From positions 7,899,501-7,963,500 of the forward strand of contig AP031355.1 in the NCBI GenBank assembly GCA_037833965.1: a stretch of DNA of 64,000 nt. Direction: 5' to 3'. The DNA is from Marchantia polymorpha subsp. ruderalis. Lineage: Eukaryota > Streptophyta > Marchantiopsida > Marchantiales > Marchantiaceae. Shown piece after piece: positions 24,781 to 35,882 of this stretch. The notes under the pieces were generated by a model, which saw only the letters and a program-made list of their open reading frames with translations, was not told the DNA's origin and did not search any database. How positions within the stretch are numbered: position 1 is the first letter of the stretch; each line of letters opens with the position of its first letter. Both the position numbers and the translations under genes were made by a program.

Positions 24781-26570
24781 TCACATCCTGTATTGTGTAT
24801 CCATTGCACTCGCTACAGGGAAAGGATTTAGACGATCGTCAACATCGTAATTCTCATTCGAGAGCACATCTCTGCCGGTGGTGCTTTGAGAGGCAAGGCC
24901 AGAGAAAAGAACGAAGAAGCGTGTACGCTACAGAAGAAGGCAAGCCTCCGAATCTACCCACACGAGTTGGTCCAAACCGTACCGTCACCCGACAGGCATG
25001 GCCTCGACGCCCAGCCAGACAAGACAAGTCAGATGCCCTAAAACCTCCAGCTTCCGGCATGACGGTGTTCCGGTAACCTGCTCCGGTGCACAGAAGAAAG
25101 CCCTGTACCGTCGAGGATCGGGACCGGCCGGAACGGAGGATCGGAGGAGGAGGTGGGACCCGGCCCAGAGGACGTCGGCGAATCGGGAGGCGCCATGCCG
25201 CCGGGCAGCGGACGTACATGCGGGATCCGCACCAGGACAAAGAAGAGACCGACGGTCGCCACTGGTTGCGCGAAGACTGAAGTTGTGGTCCAAAGCTGCT
25301 CGGTGCGAGTGCAGGGACCCTGGGGGCCTCAGAGCCACAAGTCCGCCGGATACAGCCAGACCGGTCCGCAATGGTACACATGTGGATGGATCGGATCAAC
25401 ATGCTCGCATACCAGATATTTAGCCGCGATTGGGTCAACATGATTGCGTACTAGATATTTAGCCCCCGTTGGGCACAACTCCTTTGTTTACTGTTTCTGC
25501 TCCTCCGCGCAATTAAATATCCGATTCGATATCCCTGTCTCCGGTGGGAATCCGGGATCCCGTTCGAGATTCATCCATCTCATCTCCAGATACTTTCCCC
25601 GCTGCGGTCGGGCGCAGCTTCAGGCCCGTGATTCAATGTCACCGGATTTAATTATACCATTATATACTCCGCAGAGTAATGTTCCGGATTTTATATAATG
25701 TCGCATAATTTATTTCCCCGCACGCTTCCTGTCAGGGCCGCTGAACTAGCCTCATGGTACATGGTCGGTATGATCTCACCAGACCTTATTTTAGTCGTCG
25801 AGGTCGTGGCTCCCCATTGGTAGTTTGTGGCCATTGGCTGCCGTATCTTGTCGGAACTCGGAATCCAACTCGGCCTTTGCCCACAAGCCCGGTGAGATTA
25901 GCTGAACCCGGGGGCCTCTGTCGGTCTTAGACGGACGGCGACGGTCGGATGGACGGACTCTGACAGTTTCGGTTTCCGTGGACAGCCTTCAAGGGCGGGC
26001 GGGGCTTGAGTCTCGAGGCCTCTCGTCGGCCTGATCGAGAGAAGTCGGAGCACGCAGGCTCAGGATTTGGATTCGGCACATGCGCGCTCGGCCCGCTTTC
26101 TGTCCAGAGGCTGTACTGGCGCATCTGCTCGATGCGAGCTCGCAGCGTCGAGCGGGAGGGAGGCGTGTGTGACAGGAAGCCTGATTGGCCTGATGTCAGA
26201 GTTGGGAGTCGTGTGTGTTCACGGATTTGAGATGAGTACGGTGCTCCAGAGTCGGTGAAGAAGTTTCGATGGTCGGCCTGCACACTTCTGAGCTTGTTCC
26301 GCAGTCGCCGAAGCTGGGAAGTGACCCTCTGTGGCTATTGCGAGGAGCGAGATTGCGTCGGAGGATTGATTGAGTTCGAGGACGATGCAAGGTCAGAGAA
26401 GAGGGTCGGGGATTTCGAGGCTGTCCGCAATCTGCCGCTTTGTGCTGCATTTGTGAACGCCTTTGTCAACAGGTCTGATCGAAGCATCGAGATGCTTGAA
26501 TTGCATCTGGTTGAAAGTAATTATGTGTTCCGCAGATTTAGATCAGCCATATCTCGTTAGGCTGCAAGTC
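24781..26570. other. GC-rich stretch without a recognised gene
   Basis: GC-rich DNA is open in several frames on both strands (up to 195 codons, - strand 24854-25441), with Arg/Pro/Ser-rich translations and no domain. A 39-bp tandem duplication is inside (25396-25473). About 26000-26570 resembles a leader-like sequence on the + strand. It could be regulatory DNA or a non-coding transcript; I cannot support a protein. Confidence 0.35.
25396..25473 (+). repeat. Tandem duplication, 39 bp x 2
   Basis: Two adjacent 39-bp copies both begin TCAACATG and share AGATATTTAGCC and TTGGG. They differ at about seven positions. Confidence 0.75.
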
Positions 26571-26732
26571 ACATCTTCGGCGTCACGCAGTCAGCTGCGT
26601 GAGAACGTGTGGAGTGAGCCTCTATAATATAACGACACGGAAACCCGATGGAGACAAGGTTTGGTACAATTCTTCCCGAACGCCGCGGCTCCCAGTATTG
26701 AGCACTACTGGGACCCCGTGCCTCATAGTTGT

Positions 26733-26798
26733 GGCAGCCCTGATTGCCAGTGTAGCGTTCCTCTTCACGGATGTGACGCTGGCAATTAGGGCTGCGCC
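26733..26798. other. Small-RNA-precursor-like hairpin
   Basis: GCAGCCCTGATTGCCAG (26734-26750) pairs with CTGGCAATTAGGGCTGC (26779-26795) across 17 positions with one G-U wobble, around a 28-nt loop. The arm length suits a plant microRNA precursor, but I do not recognise the arms as a known family and no expression evidence exists. It lies in non-coding DNA. Confidence 0.4.
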
Positions 26799-26829
26799 AG
26801 GCGAGATGCAATGCTTTTCAGCTTCGAAG

Positions 26830-29500
26830 ACGTAGTATCCTTTCCCCGTCGAGGAATCCTGATTCTACTTTCGGCTGGATGCGCCCAATATTGGCAAAAT
26901 TTTTCGATACCTCTCCACGTTTGTCCTTCTGTCCTGATGATCAGGCCGCACTAGGCAAGATATGACCGTCTTTATCGCAGGCCGCTGATCCGATTTGTAA
27001 AGGTTTTATCCCTGAGTAGAGCTTCCCTTCACCTGGTAAGAGACCAGGTAAACCTCGGTAGAGCTTGGCATACATGATCGAGATCAAAGGTCTCTTACCC
27101 TTCTCGTCGATCGCACTTGTTAAAAGAGCGATTATTATATAATCACAACACACTACCACAACAAACAACAAGGTCCCCACGTTCGATACGTGCAGTCGAA
27201 TTTAGGAGCATTAGCGCCTGTGTTGTGAGAGTACAAATGCTCGAGACGAATGGTCGGTTCGTGCAGGTCCTAGAAGCACAGGAAAACCTTGTGAGGACTG
27301 TATGTAGGCGTTTAATTTCGAGTAGTCAGTGGAGATTAGGGAGACTACTTCTCCAACACAATGTGGAGACTTTGTGGAGACTGACCTTCGCTTGAGTGAG
27401 TTCTCTGAACTCGCTACAGTCGATCAGTCGCTGCGTCACAATGTACATCAGTTGGACCTCCAAGACGATGTAGAGATTGCTTGAGAGCAATTCTTCCTTG
27501 AAGGACACTTTTGCGCACGTTGCCAGTTTTGTTAAAAAGTAAGACTTTTTGCCATGCACAGTCTGTTCATAGCAGTTACCATCATCATTCTAGATGTTTA
27601 GTAAAGCCACTGTAATGGCTTCACCTACGTACGTAACACGTTCAGCCATATCTTCTACTGATTTCATTTCGAGTTCAAAGAAACGACCCGAGAATCGAGA
27701 ATATGAGGGTATGAGATGTTTCTTTCCAGGATAATCAAAATAATCAAACCGGAAACTATAATCGACAACGTAGCTCACTCTTCTGTGATGACTCAAATCT
27801 CTGGCAAGAACTTCAAGCGTTAATAGCTTTGTGTCACCAAAAGGTGAAAAGACTTTACACCATGGACAATTTTAGAAACTTCTGCCATCACGTCACTCTC
27901 TTTAAAAGTCCTTCCAAGTGTGATGCCGAATTCCCCAACTAGATAACAGGAGCACACACCGAGAACTGCTGCTACCTACACTTGAGGGAGATACAGCAAG
28001 ACCAAAGTTTGGCCTGAATCTTTGCATCACTCACCGATGCTTCTCGTAAATACAGCTCAAATCAGTTCTGCGATGCCACTATAAAGAGGTAATTCACCTC
28101 GAGTGGAAGTTGCAATCTAAAGTTGGAGTCAAGGCAAGCAGTGCGAGTAGTAAAGGATCATCGATGATCCAGACAGACCGTCGGGAGAAGATAACAATAA
28201 CAAGATGCGAAGATTCCTCTGGCCTTGACGACGGAATACCAAGAAGTGGTCCACTTTTTCGACGCAAACTACTTTGATAGTTGTTCTTGTTGCGGTTGCA
28301 CCTGCAATTTCAAAACGGGCGGCTTTCAGACGCTGGATTCAGCCTAATCTTCAAAACGGGCATCAACACGATTCGACCTTAAAGGAACAAAATTTCAACA
28401 AGACTTAATTTTAAAATGTTGACCACATCTAATTCTGGGATTCTAACCATAACTCACCATTTTCTCAGGAGTAGGTTCCACTGCGCAAGCTTTTAAAACA
28501 GCCTCAACCTGCAGCAGTAGAAAATCAAAAGTTAAACACTCACGGCCTCCAGTGTATGAGAGGTCACATTGCAGAGTCTTGGATGTGTATTGACTAGATG
28601 CAATCGCCTTTTCATGGAACCGCCGACGATCTTACACAGCCGACGTTCTCATCAAACTTGTTAACATTTCCGAGAAATAGGATAGTGCAGAACTTTCAAT
28701 CGCAGTCTGCAACTGAAATGAGAAGACAAGTATGATCTTACTCTTCCTAGAGTAGTAACTTTAGGAAGAGTAAGAGTACTCTGGATGTTGGTGCAGCTCA
28801 ACTGGCGATAAAAAGTAACGGTAGCTTATGCAAGACATTAGACATTTGGCGAATCGGTGCAATCATCACATTTTAATGATGACCAGATTCCTACTCCATG
28901 ACTCTTTGATCCATTATGTAATGCAGTCCCAATTCTTGTCTCCATGACAGAAGATTTTCTCTCCCACACCAGAACGATTACACCAAATGTATTTAATTAT
29001 AATAAACAGAAGGAATGAAAACAAAAACAAGTACATGTTCTTTATCCTGAACTGTTGAACTTAATCATCCTCGAAGACAACTGAAGGGTTCAAACGATCC
29101 GTGGTGACACAATAGGGTTCACGTAGTCTACATACATTGCAGCTATAAATTAGGGTTCATATGTGTTCATTTGCGATGTAACACAGAGTAAGAATTTTGA
29201 AGGTACGAGAAATTCATTCATAATCTCGCGAAGAGTGACACCGATAAGTGGCTCTCTGTCTTACCATCAAGATAGATCAATGTCATAACAGGTCTAAACT
29301 CGTGATCGGTCCAATGTGTAAATCATGCCATGTGTGCGGTGATGATCACTCAAGAAAGAAGGACAGGAACAGTGTCATCGATGAGAACTTGGATAACCCA
29401 CACGAAAAGTGCATTCCAGAGTTACAACCTATATCACAGGTATTTGCATCGAGAAAAGAACCGGATTCACAGTGATCGCGATGGAAGAAAAAACCTGTGA
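26830..29500. other. Intergenic region, no supported gene
   Basis: No recognisable gene is present. Composition is mixed. A 13-bp-arm hairpin lies at 28737-28774. Short frames near 27117-27395 and 27326-27796 have no known motif. Confidence 0.45.
28737..28774. other. Perfect 13-bp inverted repeat (hairpin)
   Basis: CTTACTCTTCCTA and TAGGAAGAGTAAG are exact reverse complements separated by 12 nt. No flanking gene is recognised, so no role is assigned. Confidence 0.75.
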
Positions 29501-29726
29501 AAGTCGAACGTGGCGTTTCTTCGCGTTGGCCCTCCGTGTGTGATTCATGGGCCAATTTTTCCACACCAGCCCACCTGTTCTTTTAATCACGACTTCCATC
29601 CTCCGGGTTGCAGCGAAAAACACCATCTCGATCCAATTCTTCACTCTGTAAAGAGCCGCTCGTGTTTCCTCAACTTGCAATCCACGCTTTTGTCATCAGT
29701 GGCCTCTTCAATTTCTCACTATCCAT

Positions 29727-29883
29727 GGAACGAGGTCCGGAGCTCGGGATGCCTCCCGAAATCTTCGGGCGTATGCCGCTATTTCGGGTTCTTGACGGGG
29801 ATTTCATAGCATCAATTGTATTCAACTCATTCCGCATTTTGAAATATTTACGTGAGAACTGCATCTTCTGGATCCATACATAA
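29727..29883 (+). other. Weak short ORF, faintly F-box-like
   Basis: An ATG at 29727 opens a frame of about 51 residues with LGMPPEIFGRMPLFRVLDGD, which loosely recalls the LPxEIxxRIL start of F-box domains, and a Trp near the end. It is too short and too weakly matching to call. It lies at the edge of a GC-richer patch facing AT-rich DNA and might be a relic exon. Confidence 0.15.
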
Positions 29884-29889
29884 TATTTA

Positions 29890-31450
29890 ATTTACTCTAT
29901 ATGTGAAGATGAGTAACTAATATTATATTTTAAAACTAAATTTCATGTGTGAAATTATTATGTAAATATATAATAAAAACACATAACCACTATATATATA
30001 TAAATAAAGTTTGTATACATTAATTTCATTTTATGTCATTTGTGAGATATTAAATATATGAGAAAAAACATAAGCATATCAAATTTTACAAGGATTAAAC
30101 CAGAAAGAGCATTGGGGCTACTTTTCAAGAGAATCATGATATACAAAGTATAGAAGATCAAATCTAAGATATAAGAATAACTTAGATCAAAATACCTGTC
30201 CATTTCTAATGAGCATATAAATAAACATGCGCTTACTAATTATTTCACTATGGAGAGGATACATTATACACATTATAGAGCAAGGTCTATACGTTGATTA
30301 GAAAAATTTGAAATAAGAGTTTATTGAAAATAAACTCTTAGTTTAAAGTAGTAAAGAGTTTAGATTGCTCTATAGCGCCACACTTGGATACATTGAATGT
30401 TGTGGTTTTATTCTCTACTCTATCCCGTTGTATATGTGATCATCCATTCACAAAACAAGAACATTAGAGTCTACAAAAATGAACTCTCTACATAATCTTT
30501 AACATCTCGGATTTTGAAATTTCACTCTTTCTACATCTAGAGGATGAATGATCATACCATCTATTATCCCAAATCAGATAGTGAATTGCCTTAACCTTCT
30601 TTAATTCAAGACGTCATCACTCTGAACTATATACTTTTACTGCCGTTATAAACATCACATCAATATTGTCATGATTAGTCATACAATAAGCGTTGTATCA
30701 TATTTGATGTATGATTATCTAACGCATGAAACTATCTTAGTTTAAAAACATAACATGCAAAATGTATGCATACTTGAGTAAGAAGATGTATAAATATCAA
30801 GTTTTATCAGGATAAGATATAGATCTGATCATTCTACGAGTTCAAATCCTTAATATATGATAGATGTAAGATTCATGTGATATTATACTTGCTTGAATAA
30901 GAATATAACTGATTGCTAGTATTACCATGCATTTTAGGTTATATACTAGAAATTAAAATAAGTTGAAACGGTTGGTATTAAAGTACTCAAAGTCAATTTT
31001 TGATAAAAAAACAACATGATATCTTATCCAACATGTACATCATGCTTTACCATATGATGTACTTTGTATCGTCATTGCATGTTAAATAATAGCACAAGTC
31101 ACAACCGTGAAGTTGAATCTAAAAAATTAATACTGTTTTATTTCACATATGAAAAATCATATAAAAAAGATAAGAATTTTTTGAAAAAAAAATTTCTGTG
31201 AAAATTTTCAACATCATTATTTGAAGAGTAATCATTTTTTTCTAATATTCACATGATATAATTCATTGAATTTTTTATTATATTTGAAATAAAAAGGAAT
31301 GTTAGTTTAGTTTATTTTATTTTGAAATAATATTGTGCTATGCAATAAATTCTTTAGGTACTTAATTTGTACAATATAACATAATAATGTATTATATAAA
31401 ATAAATTTGAAGTTGATTTTTTAACAAATAATGAGAATGATGTACAATAT
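29890..31450. other. AT-rich gene desert
   Basis: Very AT-rich sequence with an (AT)n run near 29992-30002 and no open frame of note. I see no gene. Confidence 0.6.
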
Positions 31451-31453
31451 CTA

Positions 31454-33272
31454 TTGTACATACTCCCACTTAAGTACGCATTTTATTACAAAAGTTTTAG
31501 GGATCAACATTCTAAGGTATTCCACTATAAGATATTGTAAATCGTCATTTGACCCATGTTTTGATCTTTTTAACGTCTCGCTTTGAGTACTATTGCTCGG
31601 ACCTTTGGCTTGAAATTCTTCAAATTTTTTTTAATATCATCGAATGAATCTTTAAACTCTATTTGAACATTAGAGCGCAGCAACTGATCTCAATGTCAAC
31701 TATCTACTTATACAAAGTATCAAATCCATGAAACTCAACTCTATCTTGTAAGTCTACAATCTACTATGGTAAATTAACATCGTTGTCTTCATCACGATCT
31801 GCTTCATTTATCTTCATTGAATTCAATAATTTTTTGACATCTTCCAACATTGATGCGGCATATTCTTCATTGCTTTCGTCTTCAATGTGAACAAATTCTT
31901 CCAAATGTGATCAATCAATCGATAAATTTAAGTTTTTGTTGGTTTGGGCTAACAATCACATTAATTTTGTCCTTAGTGGTTCTGGTTTCAAATTCATGAG
32001 CTCTATGCTACAGAATGCAATCTTCATAGAGCTTAACAAAAGAGAATCACATGCTTCTTTTACATAGCTTGCAGCATCCAACAGATGAGTTGGGCATTCA
32101 TAAAAAAACTCATGTTGCATCTCCTCGTAATCATTTTTCAAATTTTTTTTTCCACTGCTTCAACTCGTCATCAAGCTCGTAGAAGTCAAGGATATCCTTG
32201 AGATACATATATTTGTATCGTTTCTTGAGAGCGACAATGATTCCCATATCACAAAGTTGTTTCCAACTGGTACAGTTTGGAGTAAAAAATACTACACGGG
32301 TGTTGTCGGGTTCAAAGACATTGAAGTGTTCTAGCGTATTATCCATCAGCAAGAGAACGAGACGTCATGTTTGTTCTCTAATTTTTGGAACAAAGACTTT
32401 GTTGAACCATCTCCAAAAGGTTTTCACATCCTTCCAGACCTTCACTTGATTAAAATAAAAAATTGATCACTGTCAATCTTTGATACATGCTGGATTTTTT
32501 TAACATTCTAAACATTAGGCAAGGATTTTTATGTGTTTCAGATGTGTTGGCGCAAACTATTAAAAAACAAAATATTTTTTTTACCTTTAGTGCTTAGAAT
32601 GTCTTCGTTCGACATACGAATAAAATATATGGGAAGCAGACAAAAGAACAATCCAATATCGTCCATGTTGTATACGTTATCAGGGTTATATTGAACGATG
32701 ATGAGCGCTAATTCTTCTAAGACTAATAGTAATCCTGGGTCATTATTGTCAACCTCAGCTCTTTCTCCATGAAGAAGCATTTTCTGTAGACCTCCGTGTC
32801 CTGAAACGACTAGATTCTTTGCCATGGAGCTTTTAAATCTGAATCAAAAATGTATAACGTAGAAGCAACACCTTTTGCTTTTGCAATGACTAAAGATGGC
32901 GGCACATGAAGCTTGGCACGACGCATGCTGTCAATCCAGATGTACATTATATCTTCAAGTTTGGAAAATTGCCCAACTGAAGCTCTGAAAGTATTTTGAT
33001 TTGCTTCTCAAGGAGTAAGCACGATCGTTTCAGAATGAAATTGCATTTCTTCCAGACCTTCCGTATAGCGTCTTTGCTTCGAGAGTTCTTCTTTTTTGAT
33101 TCTGAAATGATCTCGTAATGTTGGACCTCATTCAGATGCTTGCTGGTCAATTGCTTCGACATTGAAACAATACGCAAAGAATTTGGAAATGAAGATGTTA
33201 AGTATGCACCTACTAGATAAGTACACACACAATTTTAGGATTCAACGTGCGTACTTAAGTGAGAAACTACAG
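31454..33272 (-). mobile_element. Decayed pogo/Tigger-like DNA transposon with TIRs
   Basis: The element is about 1.8 kb and is bounded by inverted repeats of about 24-27 bp. The left end (31454-31480) ends in CACTTAAGTACGCA. The right end reversed (33272-33249) reads CTGTAGTTTCTCACTTAAGTACGCA. A TA dinucleotide flanks each end (31452-31453 and 33273-33274), as expected for the TA target duplication of the Tc1/mariner-pogo superfamily. The interior encodes on the minus strand a broken transposase of the DDE/CENP-B type. It is immobile because its transposase is disrupted, though the visible TIRs suggest only moderate age. Confidence 0.75.
31764..33228 (-). pseudogene. Pogo/Tigger-type (CENP-B-like) transposase, broken
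   Basis: The minus-strand frames appear in the expected order but are separated by stops and frameshifts. The N-terminal helix-turn-helix DNA-binding part is 33228-32947 (SKQLTSKHLNEVQHYEIISE). A DDE block at 32825-32538 includes DNVYNMDDIGLFFCLLP, matching the family's YNMDETGLF catalytic region. A second DDE block at 32352-32131 includes LMDNTLEHFNVFEPDNTRVV and FFTPNCTSWKQLCDMGIIVAL, matching LLLDNC..H...PPNTTS.LQP.D.GII. A further piece spans 32141-31956. An acidic tail (EFVHIEDESNEEYAASMLED) ends at a stop at 31764. It would have cut and pasted the element. Domain order is seen directly; the superfamily call rests on the motifs. Confidence 0.75.
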
Positions 33273-33274
33273 TA

Positions 33275-35870
33275 TTAACAATTTTCATCAGAATAGTGTT
33301 GTACTAATGTAGTGTTGAGCTGAACGAAGCCCTATATGACATACATATTATATTTTTAGTTCTCCAAAAACAGTTGCTAAAATAATCTTGTCATCACTAG
33401 CCAAGTTATATTTTTTCGATCTGATAAAACTCAAACAGGGTGATAGGATTAAAGGATGGTTTGCAATTATGACATGAAAATATAAGAAAGAGCTGTTTAA
33501 AGACTAACAGATGCTATTGACGTAGATTCACTCATACCAATTGTTGTAATTTTTTTGTAAGAACACCGAGAACATAAACACACACAAAAACGCATACACA
33601 AATATACACTTGGAACACGACACATAATTAAGTGGTTTGTCACTGCCACACTTTATCCACCATAGCAACATAAAAAATTTTTCCGATGAAAACACTTCGA
33701 TATTCAAAAAAACTTTGGCTAAATTTTTTTTATATTGAGCAACAAACCTAAATCCTAACTAGGATTTAGCTACTTGAGTTAAAATAGATTTGAGTTGATA
33801 CAAAAACATTTATTTGATATGCAAATGAAGTGAAAATTAAAAATTATAAAATTATGTAGCAAAAAAGTTTGTGAAATAGCTTTGGTTTTATTATGAGCCT
33901 AGATTAATAAAAAAAAGCAGATATTTCATACGCCTTATATTAATAAAAATAAATCATCACTCAAGTATGTTATGAGGAAAAGATTGATTATTATGTCATG
34001 TGACAAGAGAAGTATAAAGTACAAATACACTCTTGAGAATTAATAAGGAAAAAATATTTGTTGATGAAAACCATAATGTTACATCAAATAATAGCATATA
34101 TAGGAATCATATACTAGAAGATCATTAAATTGTATCACTAGAGCTTTTAAGGTATGAAATATGACCTTTCGTATTTTAATTTCATGATATAAAATATGAA
34201 ATTGCATTAAATAAGGAAAAATATATTTATATTTACGTTAATTTTTTTTAGTTTCTATCAATAAGTTTGAAATAAGTATCATTTTAGAGGTTGAAAATAA
34301 ACAGATTGATGACAAGACTTAAAAGCTAGTTGAAATTTCAAATTATCAATCTTTGATTGATAGCAAGTGAATATACTACTTGAAGTAAAATTGAATGACA
34401 AGAAAAAAAAAATTAAGTCAAATTGATGACTAAAGATTTCACACAAGAGTAAAATGTTTAATCAAATATGGATTATAAAAGAATAAATGTTTAGTAGAAA
34501 AATGTGGATTATAATTAAGTTATTTCATCTTTTACAAATTATATTACTATCAAACTTGTGTGTGCGCTTGCCGTAATATTTGAAATAACTAAAAATTAGA
34601 TGATCATTGTCACAAAAATATTCCGAAATTTTTGAAGAAAAAATCTACATAAAATAATCAAGTAATTTTTTTAAGAAAGGGAAAAAAATTAATTGTCAGA
34701 GAGAAAATTAATCATCATGAGATTATTTTAAATCATTATATGAATTAGAACAATATTATAGACAATGAAATGCAAGATTTAATAAATTTTTGAAATTACA
34801 AGGATCTTCACTGAATGTCTGTAGATAGAAAATTAGTACTAAATTTTTAGAACATATTCTAATATATTAAATGAATGTATTTTTTATGTATTTTTATTTG
34901 AACAATGCGAGGTTGATGTATGCAATATTAAATCAATATCTACATTTGATGGAAACCGTTTGAATAAACTTAATTTAAAAGATATGTAATTTAATGAAAG
35001 CAAGTAAATTTTATTTCTTCTTTATGTATTTAACACTAAAAGTTAGAATTTTTACTATTTTTTGGTAACATATTTCAAATTTTGATCATTACAATGTCTA
35101 CATAATAAAACTGAGAAATTTTTTTGGGTTAAATTTTTTTTTATATATAAGTGAATATGATGATATGCATTAAATATGATATTGCTTCAGCTGTGTACAA
35201 GATGAATAGTTACATGAAATTTTTTTCAAAAACTGTATTGCAAAATGTTAAAAGATTTACACATTTGATGATATGCATTAAATTTAAAATAACTTTACTT
35301 ATAATGAATTAATTAATGAAAAATCTACTATATATGCATTGAAATGCAATAAAATATATAATATGTTATCTCTAGTTATTGAAGATTATATTTTATTTGA
35401 TGATTTATTGGAAAATAATTTATGTTAGATTATGTTAATGAAAATTATGATCAAAATTTTTATTTCAAAAAAAATTACAATTAAACATACAATTTCACTT
35501 GGAGATGAATGCATTCATTAAAAATTTATTTTGCAAAAATGCATAGGTAAATCAATTCTTGAAGTTAAGTCCCTAACTACAACTTTCGGGGCGGGCTCCG
35601 AATCACATATGTTCGAGAGATAACATATCTCTCGATCACTACTCTTTATTTACAACGTGAATCTTATCACATTTCACCTTCCTTTGGAGTAATTCGCAAT
35701 TTTTCGGCAGTTGAGTGTGACAGAAGACCCGTACGTCAAAACGTAAATCACGATAAGCACAATCGTAAAATAATTGGTCGACCGTATTTGCCTTCTTTGA
35801 TCTTTGACAACGCGGCACACCTCAACGTCTAGACGAGGACGACAGGAAGTCAGTCGAGCACGAGGATGAG
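33275..35870. other. AT-rich intergenic region upstream of the demethylase gene
   Basis: Very AT-rich and gene-free to about 35.55 kb. Composition then becomes balanced for the last 300 bp, which probably hold the promoter and leader of the following gene. A short palindrome, GAGAGATAACATATCTCTC, lies near 35612-35630. Confidence 0.5.
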
Positions 35871-35882
35871 AGCCTTGTGACA

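Noticed and set aside
24854-25441. 195-codon minus-strand frame
   Set aside because: It overlaps equally long frames on the other strand in GC-rich DNA and has no domain, hydrophobic pattern or splice context to support coding.
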